This document shows positions 8,513-18,037 of a DNA stretch of 59,713 nucleotides, piece after piece. Within the stretch, counting starts at the first letter, position 1; the number at the start of each line of letters is the position of its first letter. The notes under the pieces were generated by a model, which was not told where the DNA came from, ran no database searches, and saw only the letters and a program-made list of their open reading frames with translations. Origin of the DNA: Bacteriovoracaceae bacterium (GTDB taxonomy: Bacteria > Bdellovibrionota > Bacteriovoracia > Bacteriovoracales > Bacteriovoracaceae); assembly GCA_947461175.1 (NCBI GenBank), contig CANHIY010000004.1:1-59713 (forward strand), in the 5' to 3' direction. The position numbers were made by a program, and so were the translations under genes.

Positions 8513-9223
8513 ATGTTAACCGGTCGTCACCCTCAGCAAAGTCGCCCTCGAGCTGGGGTCAATTTACAAAACTATCTTTTCCATCTTGATAATTTATCGT
8601 TGGAGTATGGTGCTGTGAAAGCACTTAAATCCGTTCAACTCACCATTTACCCAGGTGAAATTTTGTTTGTTACAGGTGCATCAGGAGCTGGCAAAACGTC
8701 GTTACTCAGTATTTTAGGGGGGCACCTTGCTCCAACAAGCGGGAAAGTTATCCTACCTCATGAACGAAATTCTAAACATTTTGTTGCAACTGTTTTTCAG
8801 GACCTTCGACTTCTTCAGAAAAAAAGTTGTGAGGACAATTTGTGGCTCTCCTATGATAGTTCAATCTATAATAATAAGAATGAGTTTTACCGGGATATGG
8901 AGGAGCTTTGTCACACTCTAAAGGTAAAAGATCAGTTGAGTCGAAAAATTGAAGATTGCAATGGGGGACTACGTCAGAAAATCGCCATGATAAGAGCACT
9001 TCTCTCCAAACCAACAGCAATACTGGCAGATGAACCTACAAGTTCTCTAGATAAGGAAAGTTCATATCTTTTATTTGAAGTTCTAAATCATTTTAACCAT
9101 AAAAAAGGTTTAACCTTAATCTGGGCCACTCATAACAAGGAACTTATTAAACAGTTTCCAGGAAAGATTGCCCACTTAGAAGGTGGACGTTTAGTTTATT
9201 CGGGACATGCATGTTTTATTTAA
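8513..9223 (+). CDS. ftsE: FtsE-like cell-division ABC ATPase
   Basis: 236 residues, about 25 longer at the N-terminus than typical FtsE. Walker A GASGAGKT, Q-loop FQDLRLL, Walker B AILADEPTSSLD and H-loop WATHN are all intact. The signature motif is NGGLRQK instead of LSGGQ-type. The following gene is FtsX-like and overlaps it by 13 bases, then comes an EnvC-like factor. FtsE powers FtsX, which relays ATP hydrolysis across the inner membrane to activate peptidoglycan hydrolases at the septum. Confidence 0.9.
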   Translation: MLTGRHPQQSRPRAGVNLQNYLFHLDNLSLEYGAVKALKSVQLTIYPGEILFVTGASGAGKTSLLSILGGHLAPTSGKVILPHERNSKHFVATVFQDLRLLQKKSCEDNLWLSYDSSIYNNKNEFYRDMEELCHTLKVKDQLSRKIEDCNGGLRQKIAMIRALLSKPTAILADEPTSSLDKESSYLLFEVLNHFNHKKGLTLIWATHNKELIKQFPGKIAHLEGGRLVYSGHACFI

Positions 9224-10011
9224 AAGAATTTTTAAAATCCTTAGGTGAATCTCCCTTTCGTGGAGCAAGTTTTCTCACCTTTTCATGTCTTCTTTGTTTG
9301 TCATTAACTCACAGACCCTGGATTGGAAAAACTATCCAGAAAATCAGTCCTGAAAAAATGGCCAATCCCTACTTCGTGGCGGTTTTGGATGGTTCGGTTG
9401 ATGTGGTGAGAGTTAAAAATCTATTAGAGAACCTACCAGGTATTATTGCAGTTGATGATAAAGAATCTGACCGCTCAAGGGTTAAAATCAGTCAACTGGT
9501 CAACCAGTTAGGCCAGGACTACGCCTTATCACAAGATCTTATGAATTTTAATTCTCTTAGAGTGATTTTAAGTCACTCCCTATCACACGAGAGCCTGGAT
9601 TTTGTCCGACAACAAGTTATAAAAATGGGAGGAAAGGAACACGTCAGTGCGTCGGATGTTAAATATCCGGAAGTGACCACTCTTATGAAATCTCATCCTT
9701 TTTATGTTTTTCTTTCTAAATCTGGAGATTGGGGAGTTGTTGGTATTCTCGCCGTGCTTTGGATGATTTCTTACTGGTTATGTTATGACGTTTTTCGTTC
9801 CAGATCTTACCTTATTGAAAAATTTCAAAGAAAGAAGTTGGTAGCGGCGAAAAGTATCGCCTCGGGATTAATATTAGCATTTGTGTCTTTTAATGCCTTG
9901 GGCATATGGAATGGGACTCTCAAGTTTTTTGATTCATTGATATTATTAATGATCTTTTCTTCCTTTTGGACTTTTTCTTTAAGGGAATGGAGATGGAAGC
10001 CAGTGTTATGA
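9211..10011 (+). CDS. ftsX: FtsX-like division permease-like protein
   Basis: 266 residues with FtsX topology: one N-terminal membrane segment (about 17-35), a periplasmic domain of about 130 residues, then three membrane segments in the C-terminal 100 residues (from GVVGILAVLWMISYWLCY). Sequence identity to FtsX is low, as usual; the call rests on topology and on lying between ftsE and an EnvC-like gene. It overlaps ftsE by 13 bases and the next start by 4 (ATGA). Confidence 0.85.
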   Translation: MFYLKEFLKSLGESPFRGASFLTFSCLLCLSLTHRPWIGKTIQKISPEKMANPYFVAVLDGSVDVVRVKNLLENLPGIIAVDDKESDRSRVKISQLVNQLGQDYALSQDLMNFNSLRVILSHSLSHESLDFVRQQVIKMGGKEHVSASDVKYPEVTTLMKSHPFYVFLSKSGDWGVVGILAVLWMISYWLCYDVFRSRSYLIEKFQRKKLVAAKSIASGLILAFVSFNALGIWNGTLKFFDSLILLMIFSSFWTFSLREWRWKPVL

Positions 10012-11018
10012 GATTTTGTCTCATCCTAACGATTTTTATTTTTACCCACGTGACGAGTGCAGCAGTAAAGAAATCTGTAGATGATCTCGCAGGTTATCGC
10101 ACTGAAGTCATGCAACTTGGGGCCCGTCTCTCATCTCTTGAAAAAGAAATAAATACTAAAACTAATCTTTATTCATCTAGCCTAGAGCAAATTAAACAAT
10201 TTGAATCTGATGTAAAACTCTATAAAGATGAGCTTATGAAAAAGCAAATTGAAGTCCAGCATGCTCAAAAAGAAAATAAAGAGGTTCTTCAAAGCTATTT
10301 GTTAGAAAGTGAGAATGATTCATCTGAAATTTGGCAAAAAAAAATTCATCTTGAACTGTTAAAGCTTGCCCAAAAAAAATTGGCCACAAAAGATAAGGAA
10401 CTCCATGAACTTAATGGAAAAGTTTCTGAATTTGATGTGAAGTTAGAAGAACTACGTAAAGATGAAGAGCAGTTGTCGGTCATACTTAAAGAGCTTCAGG
10501 ATCGAAAAAAAGTCGTCATGGAATCTTATCTTGCAAAACTAGAAACCAAGAAAAAACTCGAGTCAAAAGTTCAAAATGAGAAGATTCATCAGAAGGTTTC
10601 CAGGATAAAGAAACAACTAAGTGATGCCCCTGTGATTTTAACAAAACCTGATAGAGTTTTTAAAGATCCAGTGAAGGATTATCTGGGATTAACCCCTAGT
10701 CCTAAAGGTGTGACATTCAAATACAATACAATCCAGCCAGTCAGGGCCGTTGGAGATGGTAAGATCGTATTTGCAGGCGACTTGGCTGCTTATGGACAAG
10801 TCGTATTGATTGATCATGGTAACGATTTAAGAACTGTGTTGCTGGGAAGAATGAACGTAAAAGTTAAAAAGAATGATACAGTCAGGGACGGTGAGATTCT
10901 GGCCTATACTCTGAACGATTTAAAAGAGCCTCAAAATCTCTACTTTGAGGTGAGAAAGAAAAATACAGCTCAAAACACTATTTTGTGGTTAGAGCAGAAC
11001 GGAGTGAGTAAAATCTAG
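10008..11018 (+). CDS. envC: EnvC-like coiled-coil protein with degenerate LytM domain
   Basis: I choose the ATG at 10008, which overlaps the ftsX stop (ATGA) and begins a clear signal peptide (MRFCLILTIFIFTHVTSA), over the earlier in-frame ATG at 9966. 336 residues: signal peptide, long coiled coil (about 20-210), then an M23/LytM-fold domain. The LytM zinc residues are gone: the usual HxxxD segment is absent, the YGHL-type strand reads TVLLGRM, and HLHFEV is NLYFEV. As in E. coli EnvC, this should be a non-catalytic activator of cell-wall amidases, switched by FtsEX at the septum. Co-directional with ftsEX upstream and ctp downstream (24 bases). Confidence 0.88.
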   Translation: MRFCLILTIFIFTHVTSAAVKKSVDDLAGYRTEVMQLGARLSSLEKEINTKTNLYSSSLEQIKQFESDVKLYKDELMKKQIEVQHAQKENKEVLQSYLLESENDSSEIWQKKIHLELLKLAQKKLATKDKELHELNGKVSEFDVKLEELRKDEEQLSVILKELQDRKKVVMESYLAKLETKKKLESKVQNEKIHQKVSRIKKQLSDAPVILTKPDRVFKDPVKDYLGLTPSPKGVTFKYNTIQPVRAVGDGKIVFAGDLAAYGQVVLIDHGNDLRTVLLGRMNVKVKKNDTVRDGEILAYTLNDLKEPQNLYFEVRKKNTAQNTILWLEQNGVSKI

Positions 11019-11042
11019 GGGTAGTATTTCCTAGGAGAACTC

Positions 11043-12464
11043 ATGTGTCGTTATGCTTTTTTCCTTGTCCTTTCTTTGGTTTTCTCTCATGACAATTTTG
11101 CCCGAAGTGAACAAAAATCCACTCGTCCTAATTTATCTGAGAACCGCTCTAAATTTGAGCAGCTAGAGTTATTCAATAAAGTGTTACATCTTGTAGAAAC
11201 TCAATACTACCGAGAAGTGAATACGGACAAGCTTATTGAGGGGGCAGTAAAAGGCATGATGGAAACTCTTGATCCCCATTCAGCATTTTTGAATAAAGAT
11301 TTTTTTGAGAAGATGCAAAATGATACTCAAGGTGAATTTGGCGGATTAGGGCTTGAAGTCACTCAAAAGGATGGTGTTATTTATATCGTGACTCCCATCG
11401 ATGATACCCCGGCTTTTCGGGCAGGTATTAGACCCAAAGATAAAATTGTTGAAATTAATCATGAACCTATATTGGGCCTGACACTTGATCAGGTCATAGA
11501 AAAAATGCGAGGTAAGGTAGGTCAAATGATCAAAATTGGAATCATCCGTGAAGGGGTAGAGGGAATTAAAAGTTATTCTTTAAAAAGAGAAATGATCAAA
11601 GTAAAACCTGTTAAGTTTGACCTTCTCCAGGAAAAAATAGCTTACTTGCGTCTTACTCAATTTCAAAAAAGATCTGCGGAATCCATAGAAGAAGCATTAA
11701 AAAAAATGACATCAAAAGCAAAAGGTCAGTCCTTGGGCGGTATCATTTTAGATCTTCGTTCTAATCCCGGCGGACTCCTTGATCAGGCTGTGGATGTTTC
11801 CTCTCTTTTTTTGAAAGAGGGAATTGTGGTGACAACAGAGGCAAGGGATCCGCAAAATAAAGACATCCGTTATGTTAAAAAATCAGGTTTTAAAGATCTT
11901 AAGACTCCTATGGTTGTGCTCATCAACGGGGCTTCAGCTTCCGCATCTGAAATTGTTGCGGGTGCATTACAAGATTATGCCAGAGCTGTCATTATGGGGT
12001 CTTTATCATTTGGTAAAGGATCTGTGCAAACGGTCGCCCAATTGGATAAGGAAACAGGCATTAAACTTACAATTGCCCAATACATGACTCCAAAAAATAG
12101 AAAAATTCAGGCAATAGGAATAAAACCGGATGTTGTAATTGAAGAAATCGGTCAAAGTGATTTTGAAAAGGGTCAAAAAGAGGATCGTTATATCAGGGAA
12201 AAAGATCTACGGGGTCATCTTACAGCAACGATTGAAACTCCTGAGGAGAAAACATTAAGGGAAGAAACAGAGCGCACTGAAAGGGCCAATAGGATCAAAG
12301 AAATCCAATCAAAAGGTTCCTCAGGGGGTAAGGATCTTAACAAAGAAAATTCAGAAGATATTTTTAAAACCTATGATCCGGCCAATGATTACCAAGTCCT
12401 TCAGGCCGTAAGGTATCTTCAGGGATATAAAGTTTTTGAATCTTCAATGAAAACATCGAATTAA
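11043..12464 (+). CDS. ctpA: C-terminal processing protease (S41, CtpA)
   Basis: 473 residues with AGGAGA before the ATG. Signal peptide about 1-20, N-terminal helical domain, PDZ domain (about 98-175, GGLGLEVTQKDGVIYIV and AGIRPKDKIVEIN), then the S41 catalytic core with nucleophile Ser in NGASASASEIVAGAL and the Lys in FGKGSVQT. The C-terminal 90 residues are charged and probably disordered. Periplasmic protease; family members trim or degrade cell-wall hydrolases and lipoproteins. A ctp gene directly after envC is a common arrangement, linking proteolysis to hydrolase control. Confidence 0.95.
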   Translation: MCRYAFFLVLSLVFSHDNFARSEQKSTRPNLSENRSKFEQLELFNKVLHLVETQYYREVNTDKLIEGAVKGMMETLDPHSAFLNKDFFEKMQNDTQGEFGGLGLEVTQKDGVIYIVTPIDDTPAFRAGIRPKDKIVEINHEPILGLTLDQVIEKMRGKVGQMIKIGIIREGVEGIKSYSLKREMIKVKPVKFDLLQEKIAYLRLTQFQKRSAESIEEALKKMTSKAKGQSLGGIILDLRSNPGGLLDQAVDVSSLFLKEGIVVTTEARDPQNKDIRYVKKSGFKDLKTPMVVLINGASASASEIVAGALQDYARAVIMGSLSFGKGSVQTVAQLDKETGIKLTIAQYMTPKNRKIQAIGIKPDVVIEEIGQSDFEKGQKEDRYIREKDLRGHLTATIETPEEKTLREETERTERANRIKEIQSKGSSGGKDLNKENSEDIFKTYDPANDYQVLQAVRYLQGYKVFESSMKTSN

Positions 12465-12467
12465 AAT

Positions 12468-13733
12468 ATGATGGGGATTCATGTTGCCAGCGTTTCAGAT
12501 CTGGTGAGTTCCATTAAGGAATATTTAGAGGAAGAGTTTCATGAAGTCATGGTGCAAGGGGAGGTTACAAATCTTTCACCCTCGAGTGCTGGACATTGGT
12601 ATTTTACTCTCTCGGATGAAAATGCTTCAATTTCATGTGCACTTTTTAAAGGAGATGCATTAAGAAATCCTCTCATCAGGAATCTTAAAAATGGTGATAA
12701 AATAATTTTATCAGGACCTTTGAGTGTTTATCTTAAAAAAGGTTCTTTTCAGATGCTTGTGAGAAGATTAGTTCCTGCTGGTGAGGGACAATTAAAACTT
12801 CAATTTGAAAGATTAAAGGCAAAACTATCTGAAGAAGGTCTCTTTGATCTCCAAAGGAAAAAAAAATTGCCCCTTTTTCCTAAAAGAATTGCCGTCATAA
12901 CGGCAGAACATGGAGCTGCCTTACAAGACTTTATAAATGTTATGAAAAGAAGAACACTTTGGCTTCACCTGGTGATCATTCCTGCTCTGGTACAAGGGGA
13001 GGGAGCTCCAAAGTCACTAATACAGGCCCTTGAAAAAGCAGAAGGACTTAGGGACATTGATGTCATCGTATTGACAAGAGGAGGAGGGAGCTTGGAGGAT
13101 TTGTGGGCCTTCAATGATGAAAACCTCATACGTCGCATTCATCATTGTCCTATTCCCGTGATCTCAGCGGTGGGGCATCAGGTTGATTTTACTCTATGTG
13201 ATTATGTTGCCGATCATCGCTCTGAAACCCCAACAGCAGCAGCAGAAACCTTATCTCAGCCACAAACGGAGCTTCAGGCACGTATGAATTACTGCCAGAC
13301 ACATCTTAAATCCAGTCTGTTTAAAAATCATCAGCATGTACAACTTTTGATGCAAAAGTCTCATCCTAGAGAACTCTTTAACTTAATTCAGAAAAAAATA
13401 TTTGAGGCAGATAAAAGACTAAATCACTTCCGGCTGCTTGAAAGGGCACAGGAGCTTGTTGGACTACCCGAGGCCCATCAATATCTGGATGAAAAACTGG
13501 TGAGCCTTGGATATGTCAAAGATATGAAATTAAAAAATCTTTCTGAAAAACTTTCTGGAATAGGGCATGTCCTCTCAGTTCTTAATCCTTCAAGCGTACT
13601 CGACAGGGGATATACCTTTATACAGCGAAGTGGAATCACTATTTCTTCCCAAGAAGAATTTGAAAAAGTGCCACGAGGTGAAGATTTTGTCATACAATTT
13701 AGAGATGGAAAAGCTCTGGCAATAAAGGGTTAA
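12468..13733 (+). CDS. xseA: Exodeoxyribonuclease VII large subunit
   Basis: 421 residues. N-terminal OB-fold (about 20-100) with GEVTNLSPSSAGHWYFTLSD, catalytic region with KRIAVITAEHGAALQDF and DVIVLTRGGGSLEDLWAFN, DHRSETPTAAAE, then a coiled-coil C-terminus. Single-strand exonuclease that with XseB trims DNA in repair; no xseB is adjacent. Starts 3 bases after the ctp stop at a double ATG. The next gene begins one base after its stop. Confidence 0.96.
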   Translation: MMGIHVASVSDLVSSIKEYLEEEFHEVMVQGEVTNLSPSSAGHWYFTLSDENASISCALFKGDALRNPLIRNLKNGDKIILSGPLSVYLKKGSFQMLVRRLVPAGEGQLKLQFERLKAKLSEEGLFDLQRKKKLPLFPKRIAVITAEHGAALQDFINVMKRRTLWLHLVIIPALVQGEGAPKSLIQALEKAEGLRDIDVIVLTRGGGSLEDLWAFNDENLIRRIHHCPIPVISAVGHQVDFTLCDYVADHRSETPTAAAETLSQPQTELQARMNYCQTHLKSSLFKNHQHVQLLMQKSHPRELFNLIQKKIFEADKRLNHFRLLERAQELVGLPEAHQYLDEKLVSLGYVKDMKLKNLSEKLSGIGHVLSVLNPSSVLDRGYTFIQRSGITISSQEEFEKVPRGEDFVIQFRDGKALAIKG

Positions 13734-13734
13734 T

Positions 13735-14568
13735 ATGAACTTAATGATTTTTATTTTAATGATTTCAATCAATGTTTTTGCTAATACTCCTATTTCTAAA
13801 GAGATGACAATACGGCCAGGAGATGTTCGATGGTTAGAACTTGAACTAACTGGCAATGACATTAAATTGTACTGTAAAAATAATCCGATAAAAGTAAATA
13901 AGGAAAACAACAAACTTCAAGCTGCTATTGTTGAGACCTATTTTTCTGATTTGACTCCCTTTACATGTGAGTTTAAAGAACGGGATCAAGTACTGGCCTC
14001 TATTCTTTTCAAAGTTGAAAAGAGAGTCTTCCTTGAGGAAAAGCTCAAAGTAAATCCAAAAACAATCAAATTATCGCCCAAAGATCAGGAAAGGGCGGAC
14101 AAGGAGCAGGTGATTCTCAATAAGATATACGCGTCCTCATTCAGTAATATTCTTTTTAATGGTTCATTTCGCGGACCGATGAATAGCACCGTAACGAGTG
14201 TGTATGGAACACGAAGAGTTTATAACGGTCAAAAGAAAGGTCAACACCTGGGTATTGATTACCGAGCTGCGGTTGGTGAGAAAGTACCCACCACCAACTC
14301 CGGAAGAGTCGTTTTCTCAGGGGATTTGTTTTATACGGGTTGGACAGTGATTATTGATCATGGGTTAGATATTTTTTCTGTCTATGGTCACCTATCTAAA
14401 ACACTTGTTCAGACAGGGCAGTTGGTAGAAAGAGGAGAACTTATTGGATTATCCGGTAACACTGGAAGAACATCTGGTCCTCATCTTCATTGGGGAGTGA
14501 AGGTTCAGGGACACTACATAGATGGTTTTGTTTTAATTGATGAAACGAAGAAATACTTTAACGAATGA
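13735..14568 (+). CDS. Secreted M23 (LytM) endopeptidase, catalytic residues intact
   Basis: 277 residues: signal peptide 1-16 (MNLMIFILMISINVFA), a beta-rich N-terminal domain, then an M23 domain with all zinc and catalytic motifs: HLGIDYRA, DIFSVYGHL and GPHLHWGV. This should be an active D,D- or glycyl-type peptidoglycan endopeptidase in the periplasm, unlike the degenerate LytM protein at 10008. Its stop overlaps the next start (ATGA), so it is translationally coupled to a kinase-like protein. Confidence 0.92.
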   Translation: MNLMIFILMISINVFANTPISKEMTIRPGDVRWLELELTGNDIKLYCKNNPIKVNKENNKLQAAIVETYFSDLTPFTCEFKERDQVLASILFKVEKRVFLEEKLKVNPKTIKLSPKDQERADKEQVILNKIYASSFSNILFNGSFRGPMNSTVTSVYGTRRVYNGQKKGQHLGIDYRAAVGEKVPTTNSGRVVFSGDLFYTGWTVIIDHGLDIFSVYGHLSKTLVQTGQLVERGELIGLSGNTGRTSGPHLHWGVKVQGHYIDGFVLIDETKKYFNE

Positions 14569-16253
14569 TAAACCAGTATTCTCATTTTATAAAATTCAGC
14601 ATCGATGCTCAACTCTCGATGCATACAAAAAAGAATATAGAAAATGTCATAGCTTCGTTAAAAGAAACTCATTCAAACGATAATCGACAGTCGTTAAAAA
14701 ACCTTGATAAATTTCATGTTCATTTTTTAGCATGGAATAACTTAGGTGCCTCTTTAGTGTCTGCAGATTTTAAGATCTTGATTCAAAGTAAAAATCAGGA
14801 ACTTTTTAAATCTCTCGACAAGATAGATTTTTCATCGGTAGATGCTATTTTAGATGAAGAATTAGAACTTAAACAATTGGAATATCTTCTTGAGCCGGCC
14901 CTCTTGAGATTTGTAAAATCCAGAAAGGAAATTTACACGAAGCTGGGTTTAAGAAATCTTAAAAGAATTGAGACCACCGTAAAAAATATGTTTAGAAAAC
15001 AACATGAGTCAGTTTTTTCTTCTGACTTTCTTTTATCCTATGCTCAATCCTTAGTTGATTTGGAAAAAGACCTCATCCAGACTGAGGATCTAAGTAAATT
15101 AGAAAAAATACTAAAACATTTTTTAAAATTAAATACTGAAAACTCTAGATTTCGTCTCATTTCTACCAAAAACTTATGTGAGGTTCTTCATCCTGATGAA
15201 TTTATAATTCTTCCCTGCTACAGGGGAGAATTTATTGGTTTTGAGATGGGTTGGGAACAGCATGATTCAATGCAGTTGGTGAAAGGATTGTTTTTTCTTA
15301 ATACACTCACGAATTTTTTTCTGACTCAGCATGATTCAGTAGATCCATTTTTTGATGAGTCACTATGGGAGGAAATACTTGATGCCATACCGTTTCCCAT
15401 GGCCTTGCTTTCAGGGGATGCTGAATTACTGCAACATAATTCTTCTTTCGCAAAACTGGGATTCCCACCATCCGATTGTCTTAATTTACGGTTGCGTGAG
15501 AAAGTTCTTATTAACAACATTCCCTATAATATTTTTAGAAAAGAAGTTCAACATCTGGATCAACCTAAGATATTATTTGTTTTTTTTACGGAAAGCTTTT
15601 TCTTAAAGAGTGAAGGGAATCTCACTCCTACAGGACAAGAACTTGGTATTATTAGTTCAAGTATAGCACACGAGTTAAATAATCCCATAGCTGGAATACA
15701 GGCGGCAATAGCTGTTTTACTTTTAGAAAATAATCTTGCGGAAGAGTCAAAACAAACGCTAGCTGAAATGAAAAGTGGCGCTCAAAGATGCAAACAACTG
15801 ATTGAAACATTTCTTGGCTTTTCGAGGGTGAATCCTTCAAATACGATACCTCTTGAGACACCACAAAGCACAATCGATATTTGCTACCAGCAGGCGCAAA
15901 ATCTTCTTAGATTCAGGTCTGTTGAAAGTGGCATAAGATTTAACTTTGATTCAATCAAACATGCTGATTTTCGGCACAAAATTAACCCTAGCCTATTAAC
16001 AATGACTTTTTATTTAATTCTAAGTGAATTGATGACTTTATATTCACATCAATTACTCGTTGAGAACAAGAATCAAATCGAAAAAGTCATACGTGGAGAA
16101 ATCGTGGAGTCTTTTCAGGAGATACAGATACAGCTTCATGAGCTCAACATTTCTAGTCTATCGATCTCCAAATTAATTCAAAATCTTTTGAATATCGAAA
16201 ATTTTGTTTTACAGGTATCTCATTATTCACTTCGGTTTATTTATAATCCTTGA
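14565..16253 (+). CDS. PAS-HisKA kinase-like protein without a recognisable ATPase domain
   Basis: 562 residues, no membrane helix. N-terminal 260 residues are helical and unrecognised; about 265-345 is PAS-like (ILDAIPFPMALLSGDAELL); HisKA dimerisation domain about 358-425 with H-box SSSIAHELNNPIAG, phosphoacceptor His369. The C-terminal 130 residues should be the HATPase domain but show no N-box Asn, no DxGxG and no GxGxG: the N-box position reads TFYLILSELMTLYSHQLL. It may receive or pass phosphate with a partner kinase, or act as a scaffold. The 4-base overlap with the M23 peptidase gene suggests a shared role in envelope remodelling. Confidence 0.82.
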   Translation: MINQYSHFIKFSIDAQLSMHTKKNIENVIASLKETHSNDNRQSLKNLDKFHVHFLAWNNLGASLVSADFKILIQSKNQELFKSLDKIDFSSVDAILDEELELKQLEYLLEPALLRFVKSRKEIYTKLGLRNLKRIETTVKNMFRKQHESVFSSDFLLSYAQSLVDLEKDLIQTEDLSKLEKILKHFLKLNTENSRFRLISTKNLCEVLHPDEFIILPCYRGEFIGFEMGWEQHDSMQLVKGLFFLNTLTNFFLTQHDSVDPFFDESLWEEILDAIPFPMALLSGDAELLQHNSSFAKLGFPPSDCLNLRLREKVLINNIPYNIFRKEVQHLDQPKILFVFFTESFFLKSEGNLTPTGQELGIISSSIAHELNNPIAGIQAAIAVLLLENNLAEESKQTLAEMKSGAQRCKQLIETFLGFSRVNPSNTIPLETPQSTIDICYQQAQNLLRFRSVESGIRFNFDSIKHADFRHKINPSLLTMTFYLILSELMTLYSHQLLVENKNQIEKVIRGEIVESFQEIQIQLHELNISSLSISKLIQNLLNIENFVLQVSHYSLRFIYNP

Positions 16254-16282
16254 AATCCTAAATTTGAGACATGCAAATATCT

Positions 16283-17599
16283 CTATAGATGTTTTTCTGG
16301 GAATTTATATTTATCAGCTTCTTCCAGGGATAATCTGTCAATTTTGTCCCAATAAGTTCTACGATCATCCTTGATGTCGGAGATCTTTAAAGTTAAGTAG
16401 GTTTTGGGATCTTGGTTTAATGACCTATTAAATAAACTAAGAAATATTTCTTTGATGTCGTTTTGGATGAATGATTTTTTCTTTCCTTTTTGTTGAATTT
16501 CAAATCGGTTGATTTGACCTATTAGAAACTGATGTAGTTTTTTCTTATGGGATGGAAATTTGAAAACAAGATGAGAATAGGGAGAAAAATTAAGAAAGCT
16601 ATAAACGATGAATTGTCCGTTAATAAGATGAGGTGTGATCACAAAATCATGTTCATCTAGTGGATTTGTAACATCCTCTATGACATGTTTTTTTTGTAGG
16701 TATTCAATTGTTTTCTTCCTATATTTTTCTGGGATTTTATTAAAATTAGTGTTTAAAAAGAAAAGTCCTTCAATAAATGGTCCGCACAATCTGATGTGAA
16801 TTTGCTCCCAACGAAATTCTTCAAGATAGATTTTCATGTCCTTAATTTCTTCTCTCGGTGATTTGATAGGAAGTATTGTGAGGATGACACCGTTGTCGCC
16901 TTTGATCGTAACAATGCAAGGGATATCAATGTTAACCATGCTATCTAGAACTTTTTGTACGCCCTCTGAGTGGTCGATGATAGTCCTGTCGAGTTCAAAT
17001 TTATTTCTAGGGTAATAAAGTTGATTTATTTTACGAATGTTCTTTAATTCAAATATTTCCATGTATTTCAGAAGCAGCATTCCAGTCGCTCTCGCATCCT
17101 CAATCGCTCTATGGGCCTGGGAGTGGGGGATGTTGAAAATGGTCGACATGTAATTAAGATTTGAACTCATGATGTCTGGAATCATGTACTTTGTCATGAT
17201 ATTCGTACAAATTACTTTATTCTCTAATACCGGACGTTGTAGTTTTTTTAAAACTCCGTTAAGAAAAGGAATGTCAAAGGAGGTGTTGTGAGCGACTAGA
17301 ATCGAATCACCAATAAATTGTAAAATTTCATCAATAACTTCTTCAATCGTGGGAGAGTGCTCCACATCAGATTTTCTAATTCCAGTAAGTTTTTGAACAA
17401 AATCAGGGATTTCTTTCTGAGGATTGATTAAGAAGGAGCGTTCTTCAGTAATTTTTCTTTTCTCAATTTTAACCATCCCAATTTCAATTATTTTTTCCGT
17501 CTCTGGGTTGCCTCCGGTGGTTTCAAGGTCCACAACACAAAACGTGAGAGACTCTAATAATTCTTGTGAATTTTCAAATATTTTTTCTTTCTGTGACAT
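16283..17599 (-). CDS. DnaQ-like DEDDh 3'-5' exonuclease with C-terminal extension
   Basis: 438 residues. Residues 18-185 form a DnaQ/PolC-type exonuclease: Asp24 and Glu26 in VVDLETTGG, Asp in LVAHNTSFDIPFL, and His/Asp in HRAIEDARAT. The remaining 250 residues (KFELDRTIIDHSEGVQK onward) match nothing I recognise. A single-domain proofreading subunit would be about 200-240 residues, so this is an extended form. It lies 52 bases downstream of cdd on the same strand and could share its transcript, placing a DNA-degrading enzyme next to nucleoside catabolism. Confidence 0.88.
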   Translation of the reverse strand: MSQKEKIFENSQELLESLTFCVVDLETTGGNPETEKIIEIGMVKIEKRKITEERSFLINPQKEIPDFVQKLTGIRKSDVEHSPTIEEVIDEILQFIGDSILVAHNTSFDIPFLNGVLKKLQRPVLENKVICTNIMTKYMIPDIMSSNLNYMSTIFNIPHSQAHRAIEDARATGMLLLKYMEIFELKNIRKINQLYYPRNKFELDRTIIDHSEGVQKVLDSMVNIDIPCIVTIKGDNGVILTILPIKSPREEIKDMKIYLEEFRWEQIHIRLCGPFIEGLFFLNTNFNKIPEKYRKKTIEYLQKKHVIEDVTNPLDEHDFVITPHLINGQFIVYSFLNFSPYSHLVFKFPSHKKKLHQFLIGQINRFEIQQKGKKKSFIQNDIKEIFLSLFNRSLNQDPKTYLTLKISDIKDDRRTYWDKIDRLSLEEADKYKFPEKHL

Positions 17600-17650
17600 C
17601 TTTTTAAATGGAACATTCGCTCCATCCCTTTTATTGATACTGTTTTTAAA

Positions 17651-18037
17651 TTACTCCATATGTCTTGGAGTGAAGGCATTTGTCAGCATATCCTTGAGTT
17701 TTTTGGTTGTCTCAGCTCCTTTATGATCAGCAAAGGTGATGAGAAGTTCTCCATCCGAAAATTCAGTCATCACCTGAAGACACATTCCACAAGGAGGCCA
17801 TCCATCGTGAGTATAGACATAAATCTCACTAAGTTCTCTGTGTCCTTCAGATACGGCTTTCCATATGGCGACTCTCTCGGCGCAGACGGTTCCACCGAAA
17901 CTGGCATTTTCAACATTACAGCCTGAAAAGATATGACCGTCCTTAGTCTTCAGCGCAGATCCAACCTTCGCTTTTGAATAAGGTGAATAAGATTTTTCAG
18001 ATGCCTCTTTAGCGAAAATTCTTAATTCATTTTTCAT
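17651..18037 (-). CDS. cdd: Cytidine deaminase
   Basis: 128 residues, the small homotetrameric type as in Bacillus. Zinc site visible as Cys52-Ala-Glu54 in GGTVCAERVAI and Cys83/Cys86 in WPPCGMCLQ; Glu54 is the proton shuttle. Converts (deoxy)cytidine to (deoxy)uridine in pyrimidine salvage. Overlaps the 3' end of punA by 11 bases, so it is in the salvage operon deoA-punA-cdd. Confidence 0.95.
   Translation of the reverse strand: MKNELRIFAKEASEKSYSPYSKAKVGSALKTKDGHIFSGCNVENASFGGTVCAERVAIWKAVSEGHRELSEIYVYTHDGWPPCGMCLQVMTEFSDGELLITFADHKGAETTKKLKDMLTNAFTPRHME

Noticed and set aside
13590-13913. 107-codon open frame on the minus strand
   Set aside because: Antisense across the xseA end and the M23 gene's signal peptide, both convincing.
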